In this document: in pieces, positions 52,955 to 62,251 of the stretch | Numbering within the stretch: the first letter of the stretch is position 1 | Layout: every line of letters starts with the position of its first letter | Assembly (NCBI GenBank): GCA_012719125.1 | Contig: JAAYAY010000196.1 | Location: forward strand, 1-64,000 | DNA: 64,000 bases | Origin: Planctomycetaceae bacterium | GTDB lineage: Bacteria; Planctomycetota; Planctomycetia; Pirellulales; Thermoguttaceae | Reading direction: 5' to 3' | Program-made: the position numbers and the translations under genes | The notes under the pieces: generated by a model | Seen by the model: the letters and a program-made list of their open reading frames with translations, nothing else | Databases searched by the model: none | Told to the model about the DNA's origin: nothing

Positions 52955-54400
52955 ATGCCCAATACACCACAAATCCCCCGCCGCCAATTTCTCCAGACCG
53001 CCTCAACTGCTGCGGCCGCCGTCGCCGTGAGCGGCACACGCATCGAGGGCGGTGAGACACCGAAGCGGCGTCCCAACGTCGTCTTCCTGCTGGCCGATCA
53101 GTGGCGGGCGCAGGCCACCGGCTATGCGGGTGATCCGAATGCCAAAACACCCCATCTCGACCGGCTGGCGGCACAAAGCGTCAACTTCACCAACGCCGTG
53201 TCGTCTTGCCCGGTCTGCAGCCCTTACCGCGGCACGCTGATGACGGGTCAGTATCCGCTGACCCACGGCGTGTTTCTCAACGACGTTCTCCTCTCCAGCG
53301 AGGCCGTCTCGCTGGCCGAGGCCTTCAACGAGGCCGGCTACCACACGGGCTATATCGGCAAGTGGCACCTGGACGGGCACGGCCGGTCCAGCTTCATCCC
53401 GCCCGAACGGCGCCAGGGCTTCCAGTACTGGCGGGCGAACGAGTGCACCCACAACTACAACAAGTCGCTCTACTACGGCGACGATCCCGAGAAACTCTTC
53501 TGGAAGGGCTACGACGCGATCGATCAAACCGAAGACGCACGGCATTACCTCCGCGAGCACCGCGAAGAACCGTTCGCCCTCGTGCTCTCCTGGGGCCCGC
53601 CCCACAATCCCTATGAGACGGCCCCCGAGGCCTTTCGGCAACGCTTCCGTCCGGAAGACATTCAGCTCCGGCCCAACGTGCCGGAGGAAGCCGCCGAGGC
53701 CGCCCGCCGCGATCTGGCGGGCTACTACGCTCACTGTGCGGCCCTTGACGTCTGCGCCGGGCGCATCATCAGCGAACTCGACGACCTGGGCCTGGCCGAC
53801 GACACGATTCTCGTCTTCACCTCCGATCATGGCGACATGATCGGATCGCAGGGCAACCAGCGGAAACAGCGGCCCTGGGACGAATCGATCCGCGTGCCCT
53901 TCCTCCTCCGCTATCCGCGGTTACTGGGGAAAGAGGGAAAGCAAATCACGCTACCGATCAACTCACCCGACATCATGCCGACCCTGCTCGGGCTCTGCGG
54001 AATCAATGCCCCCAAGTCGGTCGAGGGCACCGATCGCACGGGCCTGATTACCGGCGAAGCCGCCGACGGCGACGAGGCGGCCTTGATCGCCTGCCCCAGC
54101 CCCTTCGGCGAATGGACCCGCGAGAAAGGTGGTCGCGAGTACCGCGGCGTTCGCACCCGGCGCTATACCTACGTCCGCTCGCTCGACGGCCCCTGGCTCC
54201 TCTACGACAATGAGACCGATCCCTACCAGATGAACAACCTTGCGGGCAAGCCCGAACATGCCGCCGTGCAGGCGGAATTGGAGGCGAAGCTTGCCGCACG
54301 ACTCCGAGAAACCAACGATCAGTTCCTGCCGGGCGGGCAGTACATCGCCAAGTGGGGCTACAAGACCGGCGCCAACGGCACCGTGCCGTACCAGAACTAG
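52955..54400 (+). CDS. Tat-exported sulfatase
   Basis: A 481-residue formylglycine-dependent sulfatase. A Tat-like signal (RRQFLQTASTAAAAVAVSG) begins it. The active-site motif C88-S-P-Y-R fits CXPXR, the sequence whose cysteine becomes formylglycine; other metal or catalytic motifs are LLADQWR, GYIGKWHLDGHG, LVLSWGPPHNPY and FTSDHGDMIG. It probably removes sulfate from a polysaccharide. A sulfatase maturase would be needed for its activation but is not seen in the window. Confidence 0.95.
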   Translation: MPNTPQIPRRQFLQTASTAAAAVAVSGTRIEGGETPKRRPNVVFLLADQWRAQATGYAGDPNAKTPHLDRLAAQSVNFTNAVSSCPVCSPYRGTLMTGQYPLTHGVFLNDVLLSSEAVSLAEAFNEAGYHTGYIGKWHLDGHGRSSFIPPERRQGFQYWRANECTHNYNKSLYYGDDPEKLFWKGYDAIDQTEDARHYLREHREEPFALVLSWGPPHNPYETAPEAFRQRFRPEDIQLRPNVPEEAAEAARRDLAGYYAHCAALDVCAGRIISELDDLGLADDTILVFTSDHGDMIGSQGNQRKQRPWDESIRVPFLLRYPRLLGKEGKQITLPINSPDIMPTLLGLCGINAPKSVEGTDRTGLITGEAADGDEAALIACPSPFGEWTREKGGREYRGVRTRRYTYVRSLDGPWLLYDNETDPYQMNNLAGKPEHAAVQAELEAKLAARLRETNDQFLPGGQYIAKWGYKTGANGTVPYQN

Positions 54401-54411
54401 GGGCTGCATCC

Positions 54412-54492
54412 GTAGGTACCGGGCGCCGCACGGTTCCTTGAAGCGGACCATTTGCCCTGAGATTCAGGAGCCGTGCGGCGCCCGGCACCTAC
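54412..54492. repeat. 22-bp inverted repeat between sulfatase and propeller genes
   Basis: GTAGGTACCGGGCGCCGCAC (start of 54412-54433) is complementary to 54471-54492 with one mismatch, around 37 bases. It is a hairpin of unusual length with an almost perfect GC-rich stem. Confidence 0.9.
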
Positions 54493-54518
54493 ATGTCACG
54501 CGAACCGTGTCCACGACC

Positions 54519-55895
54519 ATGCGACTACATCCACTCGCGGCTCCCGTCATTGGTCTGCTTTTCGTCACGTCGGTTGCCGCTCAACCCGCCGTGAACCGCC
54601 GCTACACGGAGACCTCCCTGGGACCGTTCCCGTCCGAGGTTCGCAACTCAGCCGTGCTTAGTGCGGACGGGCAGCATGTGGCCTATGTGGAGTCGGGGGC
54701 GGGAGATCGCGTGTTCCTCGACGGCAAGGAGCAGAAGTCGTACGACCAGGTCGCCGGCCTGGAGTTCAGTCACGACGGGACGCATCTGGCCTATGCCGCC
54801 CGGCGCGACGATCGCTGGTACGTCGTCGCCGACGGACGGGAGTCGCCCGGTTACGAAAAGGTGGGCGTGCCCCATTTCAGTGCCGACGGCACGAAACTCG
54901 CCCATGTGGCCTTGCTCGACGTGGGCATGCGGACTGTGGTCGTCAACGGGCAGGCCGGCAGACCTTACGACGTGATCTCGGCCGGCCTGATCGAATTCAG
55001 CCCCAACGGTTCCCGCATGGCCTACGGGGCAGTCCGCGACGGAAAATGCTACCTCGTGGTCGACGGCGAAGAGACGGGGCCTTTCGACGACCTCGGCACG
55101 CGAACCGGCTATCGGTTCTCCGGCAACGGTTCCCGCCTGGCTTTCGTTGCCCTGGTGGGTGAGAACCTGCACGTGATCCTCGACGGCCGCCGCAGCCGGC
55201 CCTTTTACGACGTGGGCGACTTTGTCTTCAGCCCCGACGGAAAACGAACGGCCTTTGCCGCCCAGGAAGCGAAGGACGGCCCGTGGTTCGTATTCCTCGA
55301 CGCCGAGAAACAAGGCCCCTACCAGACGATCGGCGACCAGTCGCTCGCCTTCAACTCCGACGGCACCCGGCTGGCCTATGCGGCACAGATTGACGGGCGA
55401 TGGTCGGCCGTCGTCGACGGCAAGGTGGGCGAACCCCACAAGGGGATCGCCGAGATGCGGTTCAGCCCCGACGGGAAGCGTCTGGCCTACGTCGCCCAGG
55501 ACGGTGAAACCGAAGCGGTCGTGGTCGATGGAAAGGTGGAGCGGTCCTTCGACGCCGTCGGCGGCGGCTCGCTGGTCTTCAGCCCGGACAGTCGCCGCTT
55601 GGGCTACATCGCCCGGAGCGGCTATGCCCGATTCGTCGTGATCGACGGAACCCGGAAATCTCGCTACACGATGGTCGCCTACTTGAATTTCACCCCCGAC
55701 AGCCGCCGTTATGCCTATGTGGCTCTGGACGAGACCGGCGCTTTCACCGTGGTCGACGATCTGCCGGCCGCCCACCGTTACGAGTCCGTCTGGAATTCGC
55801 CAGGCGTGAACCTGCTGTTCGACTATCGCGACCGGTTCCACTATATTGCGGTGAAGAAGGACGAACTCTTTCTGGTGGAAGAGAAGATAGAATAG
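54519..55895 (+). CDS. Exported PD40/WD40-like beta-propeller protein
   Basis: A 458-residue secreted protein with a signal peptide (VIGLLFVTSVAAQPA). Repeating units of about 45 residues follow a pattern F-S-DG-T-LAY-A-DG, for example FSHDGTHLAYAARRDDRWYV, FSADGTKLAHVALLDVGMRT, FSPNGSRMAYGAVRDGKCYL, FSPDGKRLAYVAQDGETEAV. These are WD40-like PD40 repeats. No catalytic motif is visible. Role in glycan binding or sensing is inferred from neighbours only. Confidence 0.85.
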   Translation: MRLHPLAAPVIGLLFVTSVAAQPAVNRRYTETSLGPFPSEVRNSAVLSADGQHVAYVESGAGDRVFLDGKEQKSYDQVAGLEFSHDGTHLAYAARRDDRWYVVADGRESPGYEKVGVPHFSADGTKLAHVALLDVGMRTVVVNGQAGRPYDVISAGLIEFSPNGSRMAYGAVRDGKCYLVVDGEETGPFDDLGTRTGYRFSGNGSRLAFVALVGENLHVILDGRRSRPFYDVGDFVFSPDGKRTAFAAQEAKDGPWFVFLDAEKQGPYQTIGDQSLAFNSDGTRLAYAAQIDGRWSAVVDGKVGEPHKGIAEMRFSPDGKRLAYVAQDGETEAVVVDGKVERSFDAVGGGSLVFSPDSRRLGYIARSGYARFVVIDGTRKSRYTMVAYLNFTPDSRRYAYVALDETGAFTVVDDLPAAHRYESVWNSPGVNLLFDYRDRFHYIAVKKDELFLVEEKIE

Positions 55896-55901
55896 ACGAA
55901 G

Positions 55902-55968
55902 AAGGGGTCAGGACTCATTTTTGCAGAGCACCCTCTGGGCCGTTCCGGAAAATGAGTCCTGACCCCTT
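55902..55968. repeat. 20-bp perfect inverted repeat with T-run, probable terminator
   Basis: AAGGGGTCAGGACTCATTTT (55902-55921) and its exact reverse complement (55949-55968) are followed by more T. GGGGTCAGGACTC/GAGTCCTGACCCC is a recurring intergenic type of palindrome. It can end the propeller mRNA and could also be a mobile REP-like repeat. Confidence 0.9.
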
Positions 55969-55992
55969 TTTTCCTCGCACAGGAATGGTGGC

Positions 55993-57390
55993 ATGATGAA
56001 AGGCTGGAATCTTGGCAAGGCAGTGTGGTTCGCCGCTGCATTCTCGTTCTTCGTTGGCTCAGTAGACACCGCCCCATCCGCCGAACCCATCTGGCAGGTC
56101 GGCCTGGCGAGCGTCTGCATCACGCCAGAAGAACCCGTCTGGCTCTACGGCTACGCCGGCAAGGATCGCTTCAAACCCTTCGACGGCATCCTCGACGACA
56201 TCTTCGCCGCGGCCATGGCGATTCGGAGCGGGGACGGCGAACCGGCCGTGCTCATCACGGCCGACCTCTGCGTTCTCCGCGAACCCGAAGAAACGGCTCT
56301 CTGCAAGGTGATCATGGCAAAGACCGGCCTCGAGCGGCGGCAGATCCTGCTCAACTGGTCGCACACCCATTCCGGGCCGATGATCGGAACGTCGGACACG
56401 AACCGCTACCCGATCTCGCCCGACGATCTGAAGAAGACTGAAACCTACACGGCCGTACTGTGGAACAAGCTGGCCGAAGTGGCCGCCACCGCCCTGGCCG
56501 ACATGAAGCCCGCTCGATTGTCGTACGGCGTCGGACAGGTTGGCTTCGTCAAGAGCCGCCGCGCCTTTCATGAGGACGGCCGGTATCGAGGGATGGCCGC
56601 TAATCCCGACCGCTATGCCGACCAGACCGTGCCGGTCCTGCGAATCGACGATCTGGAAGGCCGCCCGCGGGCGATCGTCTTCGGATGTGCCTGCCACGCC
56701 GTCACCCTCGGCGGCAACAGCAACGTGCTCTCCGGCGACTACCCCAGCTATGCCCGCAAGGTCATCCAGCAGCAGTTTCCGGGAATTCAGACGCTGTTCG
56801 TGCAAGGCTGCGGCGCCGACGCCAATCCGGACCCGCGAGCCACAAGCGACCAGGTCGAGTGGGTCAAGCGGCACGGGCAGGAGTTGGGAACCGAAGTGTG
56901 CCGCGTTGTGAAAGGAGAATTGGCACCGATTCACGGCCCGCTCCGAATTGCGTTCGACTGGATCGATTTGCCGATGCAGCCGGCGCCGCCACGGGAGGAA
57001 CTCGAAAAGCTTGCCAAGGGGTCGTTCTGGCAGTCGCATAACGCCAAACGAATCCTCGAAGCGATGGACAAGGGAGAAACGATCCCCACGCACTATCGTG
57101 CCCCGCTCGCCCTGTGGCAGTTCGGCGACGACTTGACGCTGGTGGCGATCTCCGGAGAGGTGGTCTCCGATTACGTCCCCCTGGTCGCCAAGGCAATCGA
57201 CGCGAAACGACTGTGGGTGGCCGGCTACAGCAATCAGGTGTTCGGCTACTTCCCGTCGGCCAAGGTCGTCGAGGAAGGCGGGTACGAGACTCTCGGGCTC
57301 GTTTCCGCCCACATCGGCTGGTTCTCGGCCGACGCCGAAGGCGTTCTGCTGGATGCTGTTCGGCGGTTGAAGGATAAGAGGCAGCCTTGA
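55993..57390 (+). CDS. Exported neutral/alkaline ceramidase-like hydrolase
   Basis: A 465-residue secreted protein with signal peptide (VWFAAAFSFFVGSVDTAPSA). Family motifs include the N-terminal WQVGLASVCITPEEPVWLYG, ITADLC, LLNWSHTHSGPMIG (a zinc-site histidine pair), VFGCACHAVTLGGNSNVLSG, GCGADANPDPRA and AISGEVVSDYVPLV. Ceramidase-like proteins of planctomycetes often lack proved ceramide activity, so the substrate may be another amide. AGGAATGG precedes ATG 55993. Confidence 0.87.
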   Translation: MMKGWNLGKAVWFAAAFSFFVGSVDTAPSAEPIWQVGLASVCITPEEPVWLYGYAGKDRFKPFDGILDDIFAAAMAIRSGDGEPAVLITADLCVLREPEETALCKVIMAKTGLERRQILLNWSHTHSGPMIGTSDTNRYPISPDDLKKTETYTAVLWNKLAEVAATALADMKPARLSYGVGQVGFVKSRRAFHEDGRYRGMAANPDRYADQTVPVLRIDDLEGRPRAIVFGCACHAVTLGGNSNVLSGDYPSYARKVIQQQFPGIQTLFVQGCGADANPDPRATSDQVEWVKRHGQELGTEVCRVVKGELAPIHGPLRIAFDWIDLPMQPAPPREELEKLAKGSFWQSHNAKRILEAMDKGETIPTHYRAPLALWQFGDDLTLVAISGEVVSDYVPLVAKAIDAKRLWVAGYSNQVFGYFPSAKVVEEGGYETLGLVSAHIGWFSADAEGVLLDAVRRLKDKRQP

Positions 57391-57439
57391 TTCCCTGTTT
57401 CCGCGTTTGCTCCGTCCAAGACCTGGGGATACCTCCATC

Positions 57440-59104
57440 ATGCGATCTTCCATTCACCGGCGGACCTTCCTCCAATCCGTCGCCGCGGGCCTCGCAGGAT
57501 CGCTGGCGGCGTCTTCTCCCGTGACTGGTGCCGAGCAGGCCACCGCCCCGCTCGGTTCCGAACACGAGCAGGCCGTCAATCGGCGGCGGCGGATCATCGT
57601 GCAGTTCGACGCCCAGGGCGCTTACGACCTGGATTTCGACACCTGGCTCGACTACCGTTTCGCCTACATCGACGAGCCCGGCACCCAGATCGACAGCATC
57701 TTCTGGGATATTGGCCGGCTGGGGCAGGTGCTCTATCCCAGCAAGTTCCTCGACCCGCTGCCGAGCCCCGACTTGCAGAAGTGGCGCGATCAGGGGATCG
57801 ACATGGCCGGCCGATTGATCGAAGCCACGAAGAAGCGGGGGCTCGAGGCCTTCTGGCATCACCGCTTCAGCGAGGTCGACGTCAACACCTCAGTGGGAAG
57901 GGGCGCCGCCTGGAAGGAAGGCCCCGCTCCGCTCAAGCTGGCCCATCCCGATTGGGTGCTGAAAAACGACTGGTGGCGCCACGGGCTCTGGAACTGTGCC
58001 GTGCCGGCCGTCCGGGAGTGCACCGTGCGGTGCCTGCGGGAAGTGGCCGAGATGTACGATCTCGACGGGCTGCAGATCGACTTCGCCCGGCATATCCCCT
58101 GCCTGCCGCCCGGCCGCCAATGGGAATTGCGGGATCACGTGACCGAGCTGATGCGAATGCTGCGGCAGACGGCACAGGAAGTGGCAGGCAAACGCAAGCG
58201 CCCGTTGCTCGTGTCGGCCAAGGTGCCGCGCAACCTGGAAGGCTGCCGCCTCGACGGGTTCGACATCGAAACCTGGGTGAAGGAAGACCTGGTCGACATG
58301 TTCACACTCGGCTCGCGTTCGATGGACGTCGACGTGGCCGCCTACCGCCGGATCACGGAAGACCACAATATCAAGCTTCATCCCTGCTTCGACGACCACC
58401 ACGCCACCGACGGCTATCGCTATCCACCCATCGAAGTCCTTCGCGGGGTGGTGTCGAACTGGTGGCAGCAGGGCGCCGACGGAATCATGACCTTCAACTG
58501 GTCCAACGCCCCGCCCGCCGTCTGCGAGAAGTTGGGCCAGCCCGCCGGCCCGATCCTCCATCAGCAGGCCTATCAGGAGATTGGTGATCCGAAGGCGATG
58601 GATTGGAAAGACAAGACGTTCGTCGTCGAACGCCGTGGCGGCTACCCCTGGGCGCAAGGTTTCTTTGGACGGAACGATACGTCGCCGCTGCCCATGAAGA
58701 TCCCACGCGGCGGTGACGAAGCGGCACTTCAAGTTCGTATCAGCGACGACCTGAAACAGCGTACCGATCGGATCAAACAAGTGCTTCTACGGGTCATCCT
58801 GTTCGACGCTCAGGACGAAGAACAGGTCGAGGCGACCCTGAACGGCACTTCGCTGCCGTTGCTCACACGAGACGCCGAATGGAAGGACCCGCAGATCTTC
58901 TCTCCCAGAGCGCAACCGGCGTCCGGCGGAAGCGGGAACTATCAGGTCAATCCGAAGCAGCGGCTGCTGCGGCTCGATTTTTCGGTCGATCCGCGAGCTT
59001 GTATGGTTGGAGAGAACGCGGTCGGGCTTCGCGTGCAGAGTTCAGCGCCGGGCGCGGTGCAGTTGGAGAAACTGGAACTCCGCGTGCGGTATGGTGATCC
59101 GTAG
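57440..59104 (+). CDS. Tat-exported TIM-barrel-like protein
   Basis: A 554-residue protein with a Tat-type leader (HRRTFLQSVAAGLAGSLAAS). The middle resembles a glycosidase-like barrel: RRRIIVQFDAQGAYDLDFD, GLEAFWHHRFSEVDVNTSVG, YDLDGLQIDFARHIPCLPPG, LLVSAKVPRNLEGCRLDGFD and GVVSNWWQQGADGIMTFNWS. The acidic residues in LQIDFAR and IETWV are candidate catalysts. It ends in a beta-sandwich-like part. No exact glycoside hydrolase family can be named from sight. Confidence 0.7.
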   Translation: MRSSIHRRTFLQSVAAGLAGSLAASSPVTGAEQATAPLGSEHEQAVNRRRRIIVQFDAQGAYDLDFDTWLDYRFAYIDEPGTQIDSIFWDIGRLGQVLYPSKFLDPLPSPDLQKWRDQGIDMAGRLIEATKKRGLEAFWHHRFSEVDVNTSVGRGAAWKEGPAPLKLAHPDWVLKNDWWRHGLWNCAVPAVRECTVRCLREVAEMYDLDGLQIDFARHIPCLPPGRQWELRDHVTELMRMLRQTAQEVAGKRKRPLLVSAKVPRNLEGCRLDGFDIETWVKEDLVDMFTLGSRSMDVDVAAYRRITEDHNIKLHPCFDDHHATDGYRYPPIEVLRGVVSNWWQQGADGIMTFNWSNAPPAVCEKLGQPAGPILHQQAYQEIGDPKAMDWKDKTFVVERRGGYPWAQGFFGRNDTSPLPMKIPRGGDEAALQVRISDDLKQRTDRIKQVLLRVILFDAQDEEQVEATLNGTSLPLLTRDAEWKDPQIFSPRAQPASGGSGNYQVNPKQRLLRLDFSVDPRACMVGENAVGLRVQSSAPGAVQLEKLELRVRYGDP

Positions 59105-59284
59105 GGTGGCGCCAGAGCGGCCCATTTCAGTCCGGTTGGCACGGCCCGGAATGATCGATATCTGCGTTCACGATCGCAGTATCACGAAGCGAGCGCCGGC
59201 CCACCGGGCGACTGCCAAACAAGAAGACGAGCCCTGAATCGACGCTCGGACGTTCCTCCCCTCCTCAATACCGAACTTCTCGCG

Positions 59285-61882
59285 CTACTTGTCCGTTCCG
59301 TTGGCAACTTGGACCGGCATGGTCTCGGTGGAAGAGTTGCCGGCGAAGTCAAATGCCCTCACCGTGATCTCGTAGGGCCCGTCGGGAAAGACCGCTTTGC
59401 CGTCGCCGTCAGCCTCCGCCGTGTTCCAACAGCAATCGCGGTGGCGGAAGTCCAGTTCTTCCGGCGGCCCGTCCTTCGGGCAGTTGGTAATCACGTAATA
59501 ACACAGGGTCTTGTCTCCGCTGATTCGTGTCGGCTCAATGGGTTTCCAGTGTTTATACACGACCTTGGTCAACTCCGTACGGTACGTCGCGGCGCTGTAA
59601 CCCGCTCTGATCCTTAGCTTTCGAAAATCGAAGCTTTTCATTTGCAGCCCCTGCTTCGCATCGCCGACACGAGGTGTAATCTCATACTCAATTCGTGCCA
59701 CGCCCAGGCGGTCTCCAAAACCGCTCTCCTGCAAGTGAGCAAAGCGACCGCCGTCGCGCATCCCCACCACAATGTCCACCGCCCCTCGCAAGGTCATGAT
59801 GCCGGACGGAGAAGGACGGATGGGGTCCTCCGAGTTGTCTTCGTAGAACAGGAAGGGCTTCTGAATCGTCGGGGGCTCTTGGTCGAGATACGTGAAGTGT
59901 GCATTGGGAGCGCACTGGTAGCTCCAGTTCCCCCAGTGTTTTCCCTCTGAGAACACCTTGGACAAGTGTAGGTGCGGGAGTCCCCGGAAATCGATCTTGC
60001 CGATCCATGTTCCTTTCTTCACGAACTCCCCGACGGCGACCTGGAAATCACCCATGTGCGTGTACTGCCAGCCGTAGCAGGGAGCGGCGCCCTCAGCATC
60101 GGCGATGATGACCGAAGAATGCTGAGCCGACTTCACCCATCCGTCCTTGACGGCGTAGATCTTGGTACCGTTGTCCAGGACAACATCCAGGCCGCCGTGG
60201 AAGTATCGCCGGCGCCCGTCCTTGTCGGATTGGTAGAGAGGGAAGTCGTTGATCACCCAAACGTCGCGATTGAGCTTCTCGCTGGCCTCGGGGGCAAGAC
60301 CCGGCGGTTCGTGTGGCCACGCCAGCTTTTCCACGACTTCTTCCTCGTAGGGAAAGGTCAGGATCGGCGGCGGCTCCTCTTCCGCCGGCGCAGGCCGGGT
60401 ACGATCGGGCGACTTACGAAACTCGCCTTGGATCGCCTTGTCGATCGAACTCAACACCTTGGCGTCCTTCTCCGTCCGGCGGGAGTCCTCCAGCGCACGG
60501 CGAGCCTCTTGCGAGTCGAACGCCCCCAGAGCACAGGCGGCTACACTGCGGAGCAACTCCGGCTCTTCGCTCGATAATGCCTGGCGGAGGATGGGGATGG
60601 CACGATCGTCTCCGATGCCGCTCAGTACGTAGCAGGATTGCCAGCGTTTGACGAGCGGTTCCGATCGATCGCCGACGACTTCGACCGCCCGCCGCAAGAT
60701 CTCGTCTCGAGTGGCCGCACCGTCTGAACGGGCCTTTGCCAAGAGCGCTTGGAGCCCCGAGAACTGATGCCGCCCTTCCTCCACATGGACAATCCTCTCA
60801 AAGAACACCTCCGTGTCGGTGGCCCTGATCTCCTCCGCGGTGTACCCTTGCCCGGTTGGCTTCCCTTTGGATCCCGCTCCGTGAGTGTCCTCGTGCGAAA
60901 CGCCGGCCAAGTACCCGGCGACCTTGGACCAGTCGCCTCCCAACGCCGTCAGAATTGCCTTCAGGTCGTATCGCCCATCCCGATCGTGAAAGATCCAGTC
61001 GTAGTACCAGAGGATGGACCCGCTGCCTCTCTCATCACACCGGCGAACGGCCTGGACCACGTCGTCGGTCGTGTTGTTGGTGGCGGCCGCCCAACAGACC
61101 TTGAGGAGCGGGACGACGGGCTTGCCGTCCGCGCCGGGCTTCAGTCCCGCCAACACATCCAGGTGCCCGTCGATATCGACCGGCGAGTCGCCGTCGCGAA
61201 TCAGCGGAAGAAAGGGGTAGAGCGAGTCAACCTGGGCCGCATACTCCATGCCTACGCCGACATGCCCGATTTCAAGACCTGATCGGAGGCTCCCCCATTC
61301 GCGGCGACATCGTTCAAGCCATTTGGCTATGGCCGCCTTCCCTCCGCCCTCGCTGCACTGAGGACACCGGCAGGGGATCCGCAAGTTGTAGAGGATCACT
61401 CTGTCAACGGACGGCAAGGCGGTCAGGAGCTTCTGGCCCCACTCGACGCCCCAGGCTTGGGAATCCTCGTGGCTGAAGCACAACTCGTTGTGGCTGGGAG
61501 CAACGGCCCCGTCCTCCCCCACTGCGTAGTGGATGTCCGCGTCGTTTGGCCGCAGAACTCGCGGCCGATACATGACGGCAACGTCGACATGCCGCTTCTT
61601 GAGTTCCGCCGCGAGGTGTTCGACCGCTTGCATGTCCGTCCGCGGCCAGTGATAGGTGATCCATGCGAAGTCGATGACCACAGTATTAATGCGGCCGCTC
61701 TCGACGAAATCGAGGACCTCCTGGATAGGGATGTCCCCATCGATGGTCGAAGACAGAAAGACCATGCCGCGACACGGTTTACCGCCGTTCGCGACGTCTC
61801 CCTCGGCATCGTCCGCGCGGATGGGGACGGGGACAAATACCGTGTTCATCATCAGAAAGGTCGCGAGAAGCAGCCGGCGCAT
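59285..61882 (-). CDS. Exported multi-domain protein: barrel-like, HEAT-like, M23 peptidase-fold
   Basis: An 865-residue secreted protein with signal peptide (MRRLLLATFLMMNTVFVPVP); GGAGGT supports ATG 61882. Residues about 35-350 look barrel-like (NTVVIDFAWITYHWPRTDMQ, VDRVILYNLRIPCRCPQCSE). A HEAT-like helical pair follows (VKRWQSCYVLSGIGDDRAIP, LLRSVAACALGAFDSQEAR). Then YFHGGLDVVLDNGTKIYAVK (H562, D566) and GLPHLHLSKVF form the HxxxD and HxH signature of LytM/M23 metallopeptidases. A beta-sandwich tail (FDFAGNSSTETM) closes it. The combination is unusual; peptidase activity is inferred. Confidence 0.78.
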   Translation of the reverse strand: MRRLLLATFLMMNTVFVPVPIRADDAEGDVANGGKPCRGMVFLSSTIDGDIPIQEVLDFVESGRINTVVIDFAWITYHWPRTDMQAVEHLAAELKKRHVDVAVMYRPRVLRPNDADIHYAVGEDGAVAPSHNELCFSHEDSQAWGVEWGQKLLTALPSVDRVILYNLRIPCRCPQCSEGGGKAAIAKWLERCRREWGSLRSGLEIGHVGVGMEYAAQVDSLYPFLPLIRDGDSPVDIDGHLDVLAGLKPGADGKPVVPLLKVCWAAATNNTTDDVVQAVRRCDERGSGSILWYYDWIFHDRDGRYDLKAILTALGGDWSKVAGYLAGVSHEDTHGAGSKGKPTGQGYTAEEIRATDTEVFFERIVHVEEGRHQFSGLQALLAKARSDGAATRDEILRRAVEVVGDRSEPLVKRWQSCYVLSGIGDDRAIPILRQALSSEEPELLRSVAACALGAFDSQEARRALEDSRRTEKDAKVLSSIDKAIQGEFRKSPDRTRPAPAEEEPPPILTFPYEEEVVEKLAWPHEPPGLAPEASEKLNRDVWVINDFPLYQSDKDGRRRYFHGGLDVVLDNGTKIYAVKDGWVKSAQHSSVIIADAEGAAPCYGWQYTHMGDFQVAVGEFVKKGTWIGKIDFRGLPHLHLSKVFSEGKHWGNWSYQCAPNAHFTYLDQEPPTIQKPFLFYEDNSEDPIRPSPSGIMTLRGAVDIVVGMRDGGRFAHLQESGFGDRLGVARIEYEITPRVGDAKQGLQMKSFDFRKLRIRAGYSAATYRTELTKVVYKHWKPIEPTRISGDKTLCYYVITNCPKDGPPEELDFRHRDCCWNTAEADGDGKAVFPDGPYEITVRAFDFAGNSSTETMPVQVANGTDK

Positions 61883-62251
61883 AAGTACCTCCATACAGTT
61901 GGGCATCGGGACTCCCCACAATACACCACGAGCATGCATGGCCAAATGTTCGGCACTCGGATAAATCATCCTAGCGTCTTTGTTCGAGACATGCGAGCGA
62001 TTTGCGCGCGAGTCTGCAATTCACTTTGGATTGCGGGGACGAACCGCTTCGGGGTGCGCCATGCACTCCCGGTTTGGTTCTGACAACCGCTTGCCGGTGC
62101 CGTCAGGAACAGGTTGCTGCCGGCGGAATTCGCAATACTGTAGGACAACTCGAATATTGCGTCTTTCGACCTGCCAAGACTTGCTCTTGGCAGTCAGGTC
62201 TGCGAATATCGGGGGTTGTCTGCCAGCCAAGACTACACAAGGAAACGAACC
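61883..62251. other. Divergent intergenic region with hairpins
   Basis: 369 bases between divergent genes. CTGCCAAGA-CTTGC-TCTTGGCAG (62171-62193) is a perfect hairpin, and CGCAATA/TATTGCG (62131-62137 with 62155-62161) another. They probably lie in the leader or promoter of the DUF2961 gene. Confidence 0.55.
62171..62193 (+). promoter_or_regulatory. Hairpin before the DUF2961 gene
   Basis: Nine-bp stem CTGCCAAGA/TCTTGGCAG, loop CTTGC, 59 bases upstream of the start codon. No T-run, so it is not a terminator; a regulatory site or mRNA structure is possible. Confidence 0.5.

Noticed and set aside
56059-57453. Minus-strand frame opposite the ceramidase-like gene
   Set aside because: Complete overlap with a recognised family protein with signal peptide; the antisense product lacks family features.
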